Shown here one piece after another: positions 1 to 8,996 of a stretch of DNA of 40,018 nt (its first letter is position 1; each line of letters opens with the position of its first letter). The notes beneath the pieces are model-generated. The model was not told the origin of the DNA, made no database searches, and saw only the letters and a list, made by a program, of their open reading frames with translations. The position numbers were made by a program, and so were the translations under genes. The stretch lies in the NCBI GenBank assembly GCA_035552775.1, contig DASZKW010000022.1:1-40018 (forward strand), given 5' to 3'. This stretch comes from DASZKW01 sp035552775 (GTDB lineage Bacteria; Actinomycetota; Acidimicrobiia; Acidimicrobiales; Palsa-688).

Positions 1-120
1 GATCTACAGGTCACCTACACAAAAAGCGGTCTCGTCCTCGACCGGCTCAGCCACGTCCAGCGGCTCATCCTCGCCCTGCTCGGCATCGCTCTCCCCTGGC
101 CCGAAAGCCAGGAGGACTAA
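1..120 (+). pseudogene. C-terminal end of a protein cut by the window edge, possibly transposase
   Basis: Frame 1 is open from the first base to a TAA at 118-120 and gives the last 39 residues of a protein (DLQVTYTKSGLVLDRLS..., ending LPWPESQED). The stretch with LVLDRLS and ILALLGIALPWPE resembles the extreme C-terminus of DDE transposases of the IS1634/IS4 kind, from memory only. No inverted repeat can be assigned because the rest lies outside the window. It may be an intact gene truncated by the window edge rather than a real pseudogene. Bases 121-325 after it hold no convincing gene. Confidence 0.3.
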
Positions 121-325
121 CACTCAAACGGTGCGGAAAACCGGGCTAGCCAGAGGGGCGCCGCTGCGGTACCGCGGCGGCGAGGACTCGGCCCGCAGCT
201 CGGCAAGCGTTCTGCCGTGTTTCTCGGTCAATAGCTGTCTTTTGTAACTAAATGTATTCTCTCATTACCGGCCGGCGCCATTCCCCGCTCCGCGGGCGGG
301 ACGGCGTTTCTGGCATGGTATTACC

Positions 326-2110
326 GTGCCGACCACCGCGGCCTCGGCTGAGATCGTCCCTGACCTCTTGCGCGCTCGGTCCCAGGCCGCGCCCGACTCC
401 ACCGCCCTCACGGTGGAGGGTGACCGGCTCATCACCTTCGGGGCCTGGGACCGTCGCTCCGACGCTGCGGCGCGAGGCTTGGTCTCCAAGGGGGTGACCA
501 GAGGTGACGTGGTGGCGTTGGTCTTCGACAACGCCCGCTGGGACGATTACGCCGTGTCCTACCTCGCCGTGCACAAGGCGGCGGCCACCGCGGTTCCGTT
601 GGCCCCAGGCATCACCGGCCCCGACCTGGGGCGGATCCTGGCCCACTGCTCGGCGGTGGCGGTCGTATCCCCCCCCGACCTGGCACCGCCGGCCGCTGTC
701 CTCGCCGGCCACGCCGATGGTCCGGCTTTGTGGGTCGCGTCGCCGTCCGAGCTCGAGGATGGCCAGCCCGACGGTCCGTTCCAGAGGCGCCTCGCCGGCG
801 CTGACCTGGCCGAGATCGTCTACACGTCGGGCACCACGGGACGGCCCAAGGGGGTGGCGTGCAGCCACGCCAGCATCGTGGTCCACGACGGGCCGGCGGA
901 GGACGAGGGAGCGGTCGTAACCCTGCTGCACGCCTTCCCCGTCGGTACCAACGCCTCCCAGGAGGTGCTGCGCATCACCCTGCGTCGCCCCGACCGCGTG
1001 GCCATGGCCATGACCCGCTTCGACCCCGAGCGCTGCTGCGCCCTGGTCGAAGCGTACCGGGTGGGACGTCTCCAGATGGTGCCGTCCATGGCCCAGCTAC
1101 TGATCGCCTCGGGCGCCTGGAGGGACCGCGACATGTCGTCGGTCGAGGTCGTGATCCTCTCCTCGGCGCCGACCCCGCCTGCGCTGCTGGCGGGCCTGGC
1201 CAAGGCTCTCCCCCGGGCCAGGCTGGCCAACGCCTACGCGCTCACAGAGTCGGGGACCGCCCGGACGCTCAACCCCGACGCCCTGTCCAGCCCGGACTCG
1301 GTGGGCCGCCCCGTAGGGCGGACCGAGCTTCAGATCACCGACGGCGACGGCCGGCCGGTGCCTTCCGGCCAGCCCGGCGAGGTCCTCCTGCGCCGGCCCG
1401 GTGCCCCGCACCGGCAGTATTTCCGCGATCCTGCCGCCACCGCCGCGGCCTTCGTCGGCGGTTGGCTGCGCACGGGTGACGTCGGCTGGGTGGACGACGG
1501 TGGTGCGCTTCACCTGGTCGACCGGAGCAAGGACGTCATCATCTGCGGGGGTCTCAACGTCTCTTCGGTCGAGGTGGAAAACGTCCTATACGATCACCCA
1601 GCGGTGGTCGAGGTGGCGGTGGTCGGTGTTCCCCATGAGGTTCTGGGCCAAGACGTCGCTGCCGCCGTGGTGGTGTCGCGGCCAACTGAGGTGCGTGAGT
1701 TGCAGACCTTCGCCCGACAGCGGCTCGCCGAGCACCAGACACCGCACCGCATCGTGTTCGTCGACCGCCTGCCCCGCACGGAATCAGGCAAGATACGCAA
1801 GGACGAGGTGGCGGCCGCGCTGGCTGCTGTCAGCCCCGGCGCCGGCTCTTACGAGGCGCCCGAGAACCCCGAGCAGAAGGCCATCGCCGGCATCTGGGAG
1901 GAAATCCTCGGCGTCAGTCCCGTCGGTATACACGATGACTTCTTCGAGCTGGGCGGCCACTCGCTGGCTGCCACCCAGGTCCTGGGGCGCGTCGAGGACG
2001 CTGTGGGCGTGGAGCTTCCTCTTTCCTCTCTGTTCGAGCACCCCACCGTCGCCGAGCTGGCCTCCGCCGTAGCCGCTCAGCGCGACACGCCCGGCGGCGG
2101 CCGCCTGTGA
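326..2110 (+). CDS. Adenylation domain plus peptidyl carrier protein (stand-alone NRPS loading protein)
   Basis: A 594-residue protein of the ANL superfamily fused to a carrier domain. It should activate an amino or aryl/acyl acid with ATP and load it on its own phosphopantetheine arm in the cytosol. The P-loop YTSGTTGRPKG lies near residues 166-176, the TGDVG and GGLNVSSVEVEN motifs near 390-420, and the catalytic-lysine motif SGKIRKD near 490. The carrier domain occupies about 515-590 with an intact attachment motif LGGHSLAATQV (Ser near 546). The GTG start at 326 has no clear Shine-Dalgarno sequence, so a leaderless message is possible. Its stop overlaps the next start as GTGA, so it is coupled to the condensation/ABC fusion. 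The substrate cannot be read by eye. Confidence 0.88.
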   Translation: MPTTAASAEIVPDLLRARSQAAPDSTALTVEGDRLITFGAWDRRSDAAARGLVSKGVTRGDVVALVFDNARWDDYAVSYLAVHKAAATAVPLAPGITGPDLGRILAHCSAVAVVSPPDLAPPAAVLAGHADGPALWVASPSELEDGQPDGPFQRRLAGADLAEIVYTSGTTGRPKGVACSHASIVVHDGPAEDEGAVVTLLHAFPVGTNASQEVLRITLRRPDRVAMAMTRFDPERCCALVEAYRVGRLQMVPSMAQLLIASGAWRDRDMSSVEVVILSSAPTPPALLAGLAKALPRARLANAYALTESGTARTLNPDALSSPDSVGRPVGRTELQITDGDGRPVPSGQPGEVLLRRPGAPHRQYFRDPAATAAAFVGGWLRTGDVGWVDDGGALHLVDRSKDVIICGGLNVSSVEVENVLYDHPAVVEVAVVGVPHEVLGQDVAAAVVVSRPTEVRELQTFARQRLAEHQTPHRIVFVDRLPRTESGKIRKDEVAAALAAVSPGAGSYEAPENPEQKAIAGIWEEILGVSPVGIHDDFFELGGHSLAATQVLGRVEDAVGVELPLSSLFEHPTVAELASAVAAQRDTPGGGRL

Positions 2111-5100
2111 GCGATCCGGGGTTGAGCGGTCCTACCGGAATGGTTGGCGTGACAGCCGGCCACACCGTCTCCCCCGTCACCGAGGTGCTCAGCTCCATCT
2201 GGGACCGGGTCCTCGGAGGGCGAGCATCCCGCTCGGGCCCGGCACCAGCAGACGCCGACCTGTTCGCGCTCGGGGCGACCTGGCACGACGCCGCCCGGGT
2301 GATCGCCCTCGTGGCCGACGCCTTCGAGGTCGATATCGAGCCGGCCGAACTGGTCGACGCCCCGACACCGGCCGGGCTGGCGCGCCTCGTGGAGCTCCGG
2401 CGCATGGAAGGCGGTGAGACCGCGGGTTCTGCTCCCGTGTCCGTCTCCCAGGAGGGGATGCTGTGGAACGAGTTGCTGGCGCCGGGCTCGTTCAACCTCG
2501 CTCCCCTGGTGCGGCGCCACCACGGGCCGATCGACCCGGCCCTGCTCGGCGCCGCATTCGAAGCGCTGGCCTGGCGCCACGAGCCGCTGCGTACGACCTT
2601 CGAGGTGCGCCGGGGGCGCGCCGTGCAGATCGTCGGCCGGCCGTCACGGTCGAGCGTCCCGATGGTCGACCTGAGTGGGTTGGCCACAGAAGCCGCCGAG
2701 ACCGAGGCCAGGCGGCTCATCGCCGACGCCGCCACCCGGGTGTTCTACCTGGCGGCCGAACCGCCGTTCGCGCCCAGCCTGATTCGCCTGGGCCCCGACG
2801 ACCACCTCCTCGTCGTCCGCCTCCACCACCTGGTCTTCGACGACTGGTCGGTTGACGTGTACCGCCGTGACCTGTCCGCCCTGTACGCGGCGTTGGCGAC
2901 GGGCGGGGCTTCGCCGCTGCCCGAGCTCGCCGTCTCCTACAGCGAAGCGGCCCGGCTCCAGCGGGCCCGGCTGGCCGGACCGGCGGGCACCGCCGAGATG
3001 TCGTGGTGGCGCCACACCCTGGACGGGGCCCCACTCACCACCCAGGTGGCGGTCGGCGACCCCGGCGGCGAGCGGCCGAGGGGGCCGAGCCAACCCGTGT
3101 CGCTTACGTTGCCCCACGAACTGGTCGGTCCGCTGCGGGCCTTGGCCCGCCACGGGCGGGCGACCCTGTTCATGACCCTTTTGGCTGCATTCGAAGTGCT
3201 GCTCCACCGCTGGACCGGCGAGGACGACCTGCTGATCGCATCGGTCGTCGCCAACCGCGACGGTCGTGCCCTCGAAGGCGTGCTCGGCTGCTTCACCAAG
3301 AAGGTCCCCCTGCGGCTCCGCCTCCATGGTGACCCGACGTTCCTGGAGCTGTTGAGCCAGGTCCGTGAGACCCTGCTCGGGTCGCTGGCCCATCACCACC
3401 TCGGCTTCGAGACGGTGCTCCAAGAGGTGCTCGGGCGGCGGGCCGCTGACCACGGGCTGGTGCCGCACGTGCCGATCATGTTCCAGGGCCTGGTTCCCTC
3501 CCAGGCCGAGCTGCGCCTGCCCGGGCTTTCGGGTAGTGCCTTCGGGTCGGCCGACACCCAAGGTCCGGGACTCCACGTGGTAGGGCCCGAGCGGCCCCTC
3601 GAGCGGGGAACACAGCCCGAGCGGCCCCTCGAGCGGGGAGCCGGCCCCGAGCGGCCCTTCGAGCGGGGAGGCGCCGAAGCTCGGGGGGGCCGGCCCCGGA
3701 CATGGGGGGGCGGGCTCTACCCCGGGACCTTTCTCGGGGTATCGGTCCTCGACGACGGCACCGACGTGACTGTCGTTGTCCAGGGCGGCTTCCATCCTCC
3801 CGCGGTGCAGGCGTTGCTCGACGACTACCTGTCCCTGCTCGGCGCCGTGGTGCAGACTCCCCTGCGCAAGGTGAAAGAGCTCGTCGGGCGGGGCGCCGGA
3901 CCGGAGCGCCCGGAGCGCTTCTCGGGTTTCCCCTTCCAGCGCCGCCGGCTGGAGACCGCCCTCGCAGCCTGCCCCGGTGTCGCCAGCGTCACCCTCGTCG
4001 TGGAGGACAGGCCGGGGAGCAGCGAGACAGCGGGGGACCGCGGGCCCCGCATGGTGGCCGAGGTGGTGCCCGAGGGCGGCCCACCGCTCAACCTCGCCCG
4101 CCTGAGGGAAGCCCTGTGGCGCCGGCTCCCAGGTTCGCCCTGGCCGGCCGAGATGGTGGTGTTGGGATCCCCCGGCGAGCGGCAGGCGGGCGACGGTCGG
4201 CCGGCGGGCGACGGGCGGCCGGCGGGCGGGGAGTCGCCGGCGGGCGGCGATCGCCCGGCGAGCGACGGGCGGCCGCAGCCCCAAGGGCGGCCGGCGGGCG
4301 ACCCTCCGAGCGCGGCGGAGGCCCGCCTGGCCATGTCGTGGGCGCGGGCCCTCGCAGTCCCCGAGGTCGGCGTGCAGGCCAACTACTGGCAGTCCTTTTC
4401 GTTCCTCGACGCCCTCGACGAGGCCCGGCGCGCCGGGGCCGACGTCCGCCCCGAACAGGTGGCGAGGAACAGGACCATCGAGACCCTGGCCGCCGACATG
4501 GCGACGAGCCAGCCCAGCGGTCCGGGCAAAACCACGTCAGCCGGCGAGACGACCCTGGTGGCCGAGGGCGGCGCCTTGGACGACGGTCGCGCCGCGACCG
4601 CGGACCGCGCCGGAAGCGAGGCTCCCGCGGCGAGCCACGCTCCGGCAGGGGGCGCAGCCGAAGGGGGCGGTGGGACAGCCGCCGAGACCGCCTCCCCGGT
4701 CGGCCAGGTGGCCACGCCCGCAGGCGTCGCCGGCACCGAGGTCATCCGCGCCGAGGGGCTCGCCAAGACCTACCCGGGCGGTCTGGTGGCGGTCGGCGGC
4801 GTCGACCTGTCGGTGTACGCCGGGGAGATCTTCGGCCTCCTAGGGCCCAACGGTGCGGGCAAGACGACCACCATCGGCATGCTCACCACCCTCGTCGTGC
4901 CGTCCGGGGGGCGCGCCCTGGTGGCCGGGGTGGACGTGGCCACCGATCCCACCCTGGCCAAGCAGTTCATGGGCGTGGTCCCGCAAATGAACAATCTCGA
5001 CAACAGCCTCACCGTGTTCGAGAACCTGTACTTCCACGGCCGTTACTTCGGGATGAAGGCGGGGCGGGCCAAGGACACGGCCACTGGACTGCTGGACCGG

Positions 5101-5673
5101 CTGCGCCTGGCCGGGCGAGGAGACGACAGCGTCGAGCATCTCTCGGGGGGGATGGTGAGGCGCCTCCTCCTCGCCCGGGCGCTCATGCAGGGACCGGCCA
5201 TCATCTTCCTCGACGAGCCCACCGCCGGCCTCGACCCCCAGAGCCGCCTGGCCCTGTGGGACATCCTCGACGCCCTCCACGCAGAGGGCCAGACCATCCT
5301 GCTAACCACCCACGACATGGAGGTGGCGGACCGGTTCTGCGACCGGGTGGCCATCATGGACCACGGCCGCATCCTGGCCCTCGACACACCCGAGGAGCTC
5401 AAGCGCACCCTCGGCTCGGGGACGTCGGTCATGGTCAAGGGGGACGGCGACCTCGACGCCCTGGTCCATCGCCTGGAAGCCCTGACGTGGGCTCGCGACG
5501 CCCGCCGGACCGAGCTCGGCGTGCGCGTCGTGCTGGACCGGGCCGCGGGCGCGCTGAGCACCGTCATGGCCCTGGCCGAGGAAACCAAGGTCAAGATCAC
5601 CGACGTGGCCGTCAGCGAGGACAGCCTGGAGACGGTGTTCATCAACCTGACGGGAAGGGAGCTGAGGGAATGA
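2107..5673 (+). CDS. Fusion: degenerate carrier - condensation domain - linkers - DrrA-type ABC ATPase
   Basis: An 1188-residue chimera. Residues about 20-90 look like a carrier domain, but the Ser of the attachment motif is replaced (GATWHDA, W59). Residues about 95-600 are an NRPS-type condensation domain with HHLVFDDWS at 240-248, where the usual HHxxxDG has Asp for Gly. A linker near 490-525 contains three 10-residue repeats (PERPLERG type), and a second linker near 690-730 is rich in GDGRPAG. Residues about 735-800 resemble a second carrier in which the attachment motif is not recognisable. From about 878 there is a complete DrrA-like ATPase: Walker A GPNGAGKTT (913-921), signature LSGGM (near 1012), Walker B IIFLDEPTAGLDP (near 1033). 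The next gene is the matching permease, overlapping as ATGA. A condensation enzyme fused to an exporter ATPase suggests synthesis coupled to export; this is inference. Confidence 0.85.
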   Translation: MSDPGLSGPTGMVGVTAGHTVSPVTEVLSSIWDRVLGGRASRSGPAPADADLFALGATWHDAARVIALVADAFEVDIEPAELVDAPTPAGLARLVELRRMEGGETAGSAPVSVSQEGMLWNELLAPGSFNLAPLVRRHHGPIDPALLGAAFEALAWRHEPLRTTFEVRRGRAVQIVGRPSRSSVPMVDLSGLATEAAETEARRLIADAATRVFYLAAEPPFAPSLIRLGPDDHLLVVRLHHLVFDDWSVDVYRRDLSALYAALATGGASPLPELAVSYSEAARLQRARLAGPAGTAEMSWWRHTLDGAPLTTQVAVGDPGGERPRGPSQPVSLTLPHELVGPLRALARHGRATLFMTLLAAFEVLLHRWTGEDDLLIASVVANRDGRALEGVLGCFTKKVPLRLRLHGDPTFLELLSQVRETLLGSLAHHHLGFETVLQEVLGRRAADHGLVPHVPIMFQGLVPSQAELRLPGLSGSAFGSADTQGPGLHVVGPERPLERGTQPERPLERGAGPERPFERGGAEARGGRPRTWGGGLYPGTFLGVSVLDDGTDVTVVVQGGFHPPAVQALLDDYLSLLGAVVQTPLRKVKELVGRGAGPERPERFSGFPFQRRRLETALAACPGVASVTLVVEDRPGSSETAGDRGPRMVAEVVPEGGPPLNLARLREALWRRLPGSPWPAEMVVLGSPGERQAGDGRPAGDGRPAGGESPAGGDRPASDGRPQPQGRPAGDPPSAAEARLAMSWARALAVPEVGVQANYWQSFSFLDALDEARRAGADVRPEQVARNRTIETLAADMATSQPSGPGKTTSAGETTLVAEGGALDDGRAATADRAGSEAPAASHAPAGGAAEGGGGTAAETASPVGQVATPAGVAGTEVIRAEGLAKTYPGGLVAVGGVDLSVYAGEIFGLLGPNGAGKTTTIGMLTTLVVPSGGRALVAGVDVATDPTLAKQFMGVVPQMNNLDNSLTVFENLYFHGRYFGMKAGRAKDTATGLLDRLRLAGRGDDSVEHLSGGMVRRLLLARALMQGPAIIFLDEPTAGLDPQSRLALWDILDALHAEGQTILLTTHDMEVADRFCDRVAIMDHGRILALDTPEELKRTLGSGTSVMVKGDGDLDALVHRLEALTWARDARRTELGVRVVLDRAAGALSTVMALAEETKVKITDVAVSEDSLETVFINLTGRELRE
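3586..3668 (+). repeat. Three tandem 30-bp units, each containing a 23-bp GC-rich repeat
   Basis: The core CCCGAGCGGCCCcTcGAGCG plus GGG occurs at 3586-3608, 3616-3638 and 3646-3668 with a 30-bp period. It is read in frame as three PERPL(F)ERG decapeptides in the linker after the condensation domain. Near-identical cores occur reversed at 11936-11958 and 33289-33311 inside unrelated genes. Confidence 0.8.
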
Positions 5674-6527
5674 GTGTCACCGCTGCCCCCCCGGCCAGTC
5701 CCGCCGCCGCCCTGGCCGCCACCGCCCGCTCCCGGACCCTCGCCACGGGAGCAGCGTTTTGGGGCCTGATGCTGCGGGACCTCACCGTGCTGGACCGCAA
5801 GCTCCACATCTTCCTGGCCCGCACCGTGGTCCAGCCGCTGTTGCTGGTTTTCGTTTTCGCCAACGTCTTCCCGCGGATCTCCCAGGGCATCGGGGGCGGG
5901 TCCGGCGCGTCGCGCTTCACGACCATCCTGGTACCGGGCGTCGTCGCCCTGTCGGTGATCATCAACGGGGTCCAGGCCGTGGCGGTCACCCTGGTGCAGG
6001 AGATCAGTTACAACCGTGAGATCGAGGACCGGATCCTGGCGCCCATCTCCGTGCGCATGGTGGCGGTGGAGAAGATCGTCTTCGGCGCCCTGCAGGGCCT
6101 CTTCGCCGGCCTGGTCGTCTTCCCGATCGCTGCCGTCGTCCCCGCCACACCGGTGTACGTCCACATCCACTGGCTGGTGCTCGTGACCATGGCGCCCCTG
6201 GCCTGCGTGGCCTCGGCCGCCCTGGGCCTGACCCTCGGCACCCTGCTCGAGCCCCGTTCGGTCACCTTCCTGTTCAGCATCGTCCTGCTGCCACTCACCA
6301 TCCTGGGTGGCCTCTACTACCCCTGGTCCAAGCTCAACGCCATCCCCTGGCTCCAGGTGGCGGTCCTGGCCAACCCTCTCATCTACATGACCGAGGGATT
6401 CCGCGCCGCCCTGGTGACCAAGGTGCCACACATGCCGCTCACCAGCATCTACGTCGCCCTGTCCCTGTTCACCGTGGTCCTTACCGTCGCCGGCATCAAG
6501 GGTTTCAAGCGGCGGGTCCTGACCTGA
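5670..6527 (+). CDS. ABC-2 type permease (DrrB-like)
   Basis: A 285-residue integral membrane protein that should form the channel for the ATPase domain encoded just upstream. A cytosolic N-terminus of about 35 residues is followed by hydrophobic segments near 50-70, 85-110, 135-155, 165-190, 195-215 and 255-275. The ABC-2 signature region falls around SYNREIEDRILAPIS and LPLTILGGLYYPWS. The ATG overlaps the preceding stop (ATGA), so the two are translated together. DrrAB-type pairs commonly export antibiotics or lipids. Here the fusion of the ATPase to a condensation domain suggests export of the product of the adenylation-condensation genes. Confidence 0.88.
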   Translation: MSVTAAPPASPAAALAATARSRTLATGAAFWGLMLRDLTVLDRKLHIFLARTVVQPLLLVFVFANVFPRISQGIGGGSGASRFTTILVPGVVALSVIINGVQAVAVTLVQEISYNREIEDRILAPISVRMVAVEKIVFGALQGLFAGLVVFPIAAVVPATPVYVHIHWLVLVTMAPLACVASAALGLTLGTLLEPRSVTFLFSIVLLPLTILGGLYYPWSKLNAIPWLQVAVLANPLIYMTEGFRAALVTKVPHMPLTSIYVALSLFTVVLTVAGIKGFKRRVLT

Positions 6528-6543
6528 GCGATCGGAGCCGGGG

Positions 6544-6969
6544 TCAGCGGACCATGTAGTTGACGGGCTGGGACACGACCGCCTTGCCGGCCACGGTGAC
6601 CACCACCGTCCCCTCCCACATGCCCGCCATGCCGAAGGTCACCACGTCGTCGTAGAGGCCGGGGGAGATCTGTTGGCCCTCGAACTTGCTCATCCCCATG
6701 GGCATGCCGACCATGTCCACCGAGAGGCACACGCCCGCACCGTTCACCGGGCCGCCGCCGTGGTCGACCGTTACCAGCACGTCGCTGCTGGGCTGGCGCG
6801 GCGGGTCGGGCTGGGTCCGGGTCGTCACGGAGTAGGAGGGGTCGGACGGACCCACGCGCCCGCACGCCGAAACGTTGAGGGGCTGAGTGGTCTCCAGCTT
6901 GACCACGGCGCCCACCGATGCGGCCACGGCCACGAGCATCACGATGGTGATACGCCAGATTCCCCCCAT
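6544..6969 (-). CDS. Membrane-anchored YtkA/FixH-like domain protein
   Basis: A 141-residue protein. The ATG at 6969 was chosen over upstream starts because GGAAGGAG precedes it by 6 nt and the protein then begins with a typical anchor (MGGIWRITIVMLVAVAASVGAVV). The exported part has a beta-rich domain with VLVTVDHGGGPVNGAGV, SVDMVGMPMGM and FGMAGMWEGTVVVTVAG. This is the layout of the YtkA-like family, in which the Met-rich MPMGM loop may bind copper. It is divergent from the acyl-CoA synthetase at 7026 and convergent with the permease at 6527. It probably acts at the outer face of the membrane; a metal-related role is a guess from the Met-rich loop. Confidence 0.7.
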   Translation of the reverse strand: MGGIWRITIVMLVAVAASVGAVVKLETTQPLNVSACGRVGPSDPSYSVTTRTQPDPPRQPSSDVLVTVDHGGGPVNGAGVCLSVDMVGMPMGMSKFEGQQISPGLYDDVVTFGMAGMWEGTVVVTVAGKAVVSQPVNYMVR

Positions 6970-7025
6970 CGTCGCTCCTTCCGCCTCGCCGGGGTATGTC
7001 ACGGCGCCCGAGCTACCGTCGAGCG

Positions 7026-8615
7026 ATGAGCTTAGCCCCCGACTTGGAGACGGCCTGCCGGCAGTGGGCGGATCGGCCGGCGATCACCTTCCACGGCGTC
7101 ACGACGACCTACGGCGAGCTGTGGGAGAAGGCGTCCAACCTGGCCCGTGCCTACCTGGCGATGGGGTTGGAGAAAGGGGACCGGGTGGTCTGCCAGTTCC
7201 CCAACACCCCGGAGCACGTGGTGGCCATCGCCGCCGCCTGGGCGGCTGGGATCGTCCACGTCGGGACCGACAACGACCTGACGGGGCCCGAGCTGGTCCG
7301 CCTGGTCGACCAGGTCGGCGCCGCCGCCTTGTTGTTCCAGCCCCGCCCCGACGCAGACCTGACGCCGCTGGAGGCCGTGCACCGGGAGCGACCCGAGGTG
7401 CGTGCGGTCGTCCACGGGGCCGACCTCGGGGAGCGGGAGGGCGCCGGCGGCCTGCTGCGCCTGGCCGACCTTCTGGCCGGAACCGTCCTCGAGTCCGGCA
7501 GCGCCAAGCTGCCGGCAGCGGCCGGCCCTTCCGAGGTGGCCGTGCTGCTGTTGACGTCGGGGACCACCGGAAAGTCCAAGGCGGTGATGGAGAGCCGGTC
7601 AGAGTGCTGGGCCAAGATGCAGTTCTTCGCCGACGCCTTCCGCCCGGGCCCCTCCGAGGTACACCTCGTCTTTCTTCCCATCGCGCACGTCTTCGGCCTG
7701 CGCCTCGCTCTCATCGCCCTTCTCACCGGGGGGAGGCTGGTGCTGCTGGACCGGTTCACCCCCACCGTCGCGCTGGGTCTGGTGGCCGAAGAAGGCGTCA
7801 CCGTGCTGCCGGGGATGCCCACCCATCTCACGCTCATCCTGGCCGCGCTGGACCCCGAGCGCCACGATGTACGCAGCCTGCGCTGGGCGGTATCCGCCGC
7901 CACCGCCCTGCCGGCGCCGGTCGCCGCCGGCGTCTACGACCGCCTCGGGGTGGAGATGCTCTACGTGTTCGGGTGCGCCGAGGGCTTCACCACCCGGACC
8001 ACCGACCGCAGCGAGATCCTCGCCGGCTCGGTGGGCTCCACCGTGTTCGAGGGACCCGAGGGCACCGCCCCCGACGGCACGGTCGCCATCGTCGACCCCG
8101 CCGACAACCAACGGCTCCCCGCCGGCGAAGTCGGCGAGATCTGTTTCGGTGCCCGCTGCCCGGTGGAGTACTGGGGCGATCCCCCCACGGCCACCGACGG
8201 CTGGTACCACACCGGCGACCTGGGCCGCTTGGACGCCGACGGCCGCCTCTACGTGGTCGGCCGTTTGAAAGAGCTGGTCAACCGGGGAGGCCTCAAGGTG
8301 GCGCCGAGCGAGATCGAGGCGGCCATCGTCCGCCATCCGGGCGTGCTCGACGCCGGCGTGGTGGCCACCCCGGACCCGGTCCTCGGGGAGGCGATCTGCG
8401 CGTGCATAGTCCCCGCCGGGGCCGGCCACGGACTCCCCGACCTGGGGGAGTTGCGCGCCTTTGTCGGTGCCACGCTGGCCCGCCACAAGCTTCCCGACGA
8501 GGTGTGTGTGATCGACAAGATCCCCCGCACCAAGATCGGCAAGGTGGACCGGCCCGTCCTGACCGCCCTCGTGGTCGACGCCAACATCCCCCGCCAGCGG
8601 TGGCGCCCCCGATGA
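7026..8615 (+). CDS. AMP-dependent acyl-CoA synthetase/ligase
   Basis: A 529-residue ANL enzyme expected to make an acyl-CoA from a carboxylic acid, ATP and CoA in the cytosol. The P-loop LLTSGTTGKSKAV is near residue 176, the adenine-binding region YVFGCAEGFTTRTT near 313, WYHTGDLGRLDADGRLYVVGR near 400-420, and the catalytic Lys in PRTKIGKVDRP near 507. Length is normal for FadD/CaiC-like ligases. ATG 7026 is preferred because homologues start close to the SLAPDLE helix; an in-frame ATG at 6996 is the alternative. There is no obvious ribosome-binding site before 7026. The substrate is unknown. Confidence 0.85.
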   Translation: MSLAPDLETACRQWADRPAITFHGVTTTYGELWEKASNLARAYLAMGLEKGDRVVCQFPNTPEHVVAIAAAWAAGIVHVGTDNDLTGPELVRLVDQVGAAALLFQPRPDADLTPLEAVHRERPEVRAVVHGADLGEREGAGGLLRLADLLAGTVLESGSAKLPAAAGPSEVAVLLLTSGTTGKSKAVMESRSECWAKMQFFADAFRPGPSEVHLVFLPIAHVFGLRLALIALLTGGRLVLLDRFTPTVALGLVAEEGVTVLPGMPTHLTLILAALDPERHDVRSLRWAVSAATALPAPVAAGVYDRLGVEMLYVFGCAEGFTTRTTDRSEILAGSVGSTVFEGPEGTAPDGTVAIVDPADNQRLPAGEVGEICFGARCPVEYWGDPPTATDGWYHTGDLGRLDADGRLYVVGRLKELVNRGGLKVAPSEIEAAIVRHPGVLDAGVVATPDPVLGEAICACIVPAGAGHGLPDLGELRAFVGATLARHKLPDEVCVIDKIPRTKIGKVDRPVLTALVVDANIPRQRWRPR

Positions 8616-8668
8616 GGGACTGGGCGCCCGTATCACGGGTGGCGGGCCGCCTCGCTTCGTTTGGCCGA

Positions 8669-8992
8669 CTACCCGGGCGGATGGACCCACACGACGTCGT
8701 AGTGAGCGGGTGCGGGGGACGCCAGCCGGCGGACGGCGGCCATCCCCGCCTGGGCCTCGGGGTCGTCGAGCATGGCGTCGAAGTCGTCCCGGCTGCGCCA
8801 CTGGGCGTAGCTGGTCACCTTGGTGCGGTCCCGGCTGAGATGCAGGCTCATGGACAGGTAACCGGCGTGGCGCGACGTCACCTCCTCGGTGGTCCTGATC
8901 AGCAGGTCGATGAGATCCTGGCTGTCGTCGGGTGCGACGCCGAGCACGTTGATGATGGTGAGGATCTGCTGGCCGGCGGCGATGGTGGCCAT
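8669..8992 (-). CDS. Antibiotic biosynthesis monooxygenase (ABM) domain protein
   Basis: A 107-residue protein with one ferredoxin-like alpha/beta domain. Residues about 8-75 contain LTIINVLGVAPDDSQDLIDLLIRTTEEV followed by the typical ABM stretch GYLSMSLHLSRDRTKVTSYAQWRSRDDFDAML. Members are small cofactor-free monooxygenases or heme-binding or signalling proteins acting as dimers, so the activity is not fixed by family. The ATG lies 4 nt downstream of the stop of the lipoprotein gene, so the two form an operon. Confidence 0.75.
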   Translation of the reverse strand: MATIAAGQQILTIINVLGVAPDDSQDLIDLLIRTTEEVTSRHAGYLSMSLHLSRDRTKVTSYAQWRSRDDFDAMLDDPEAQAGMAAVRRLASPAPAHYDVVWVHPPG

Positions 8993-8996
8993 ACCC

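Noticed and set aside
3702..5669. A long plus-strand frame running into the permease gene
   Set aside because: Up to 5669 it is Arg/Pro/Gly shadow of the condensation/ABC fusion. Only the part from ATG 5670 is the permease.
8630..8650. Small hairpin between the convergent acyl-CoA synthetase and ABM genes as a terminator
   Set aside because: Only about seven pairs including a wobble and no T-tract; too weak to call.
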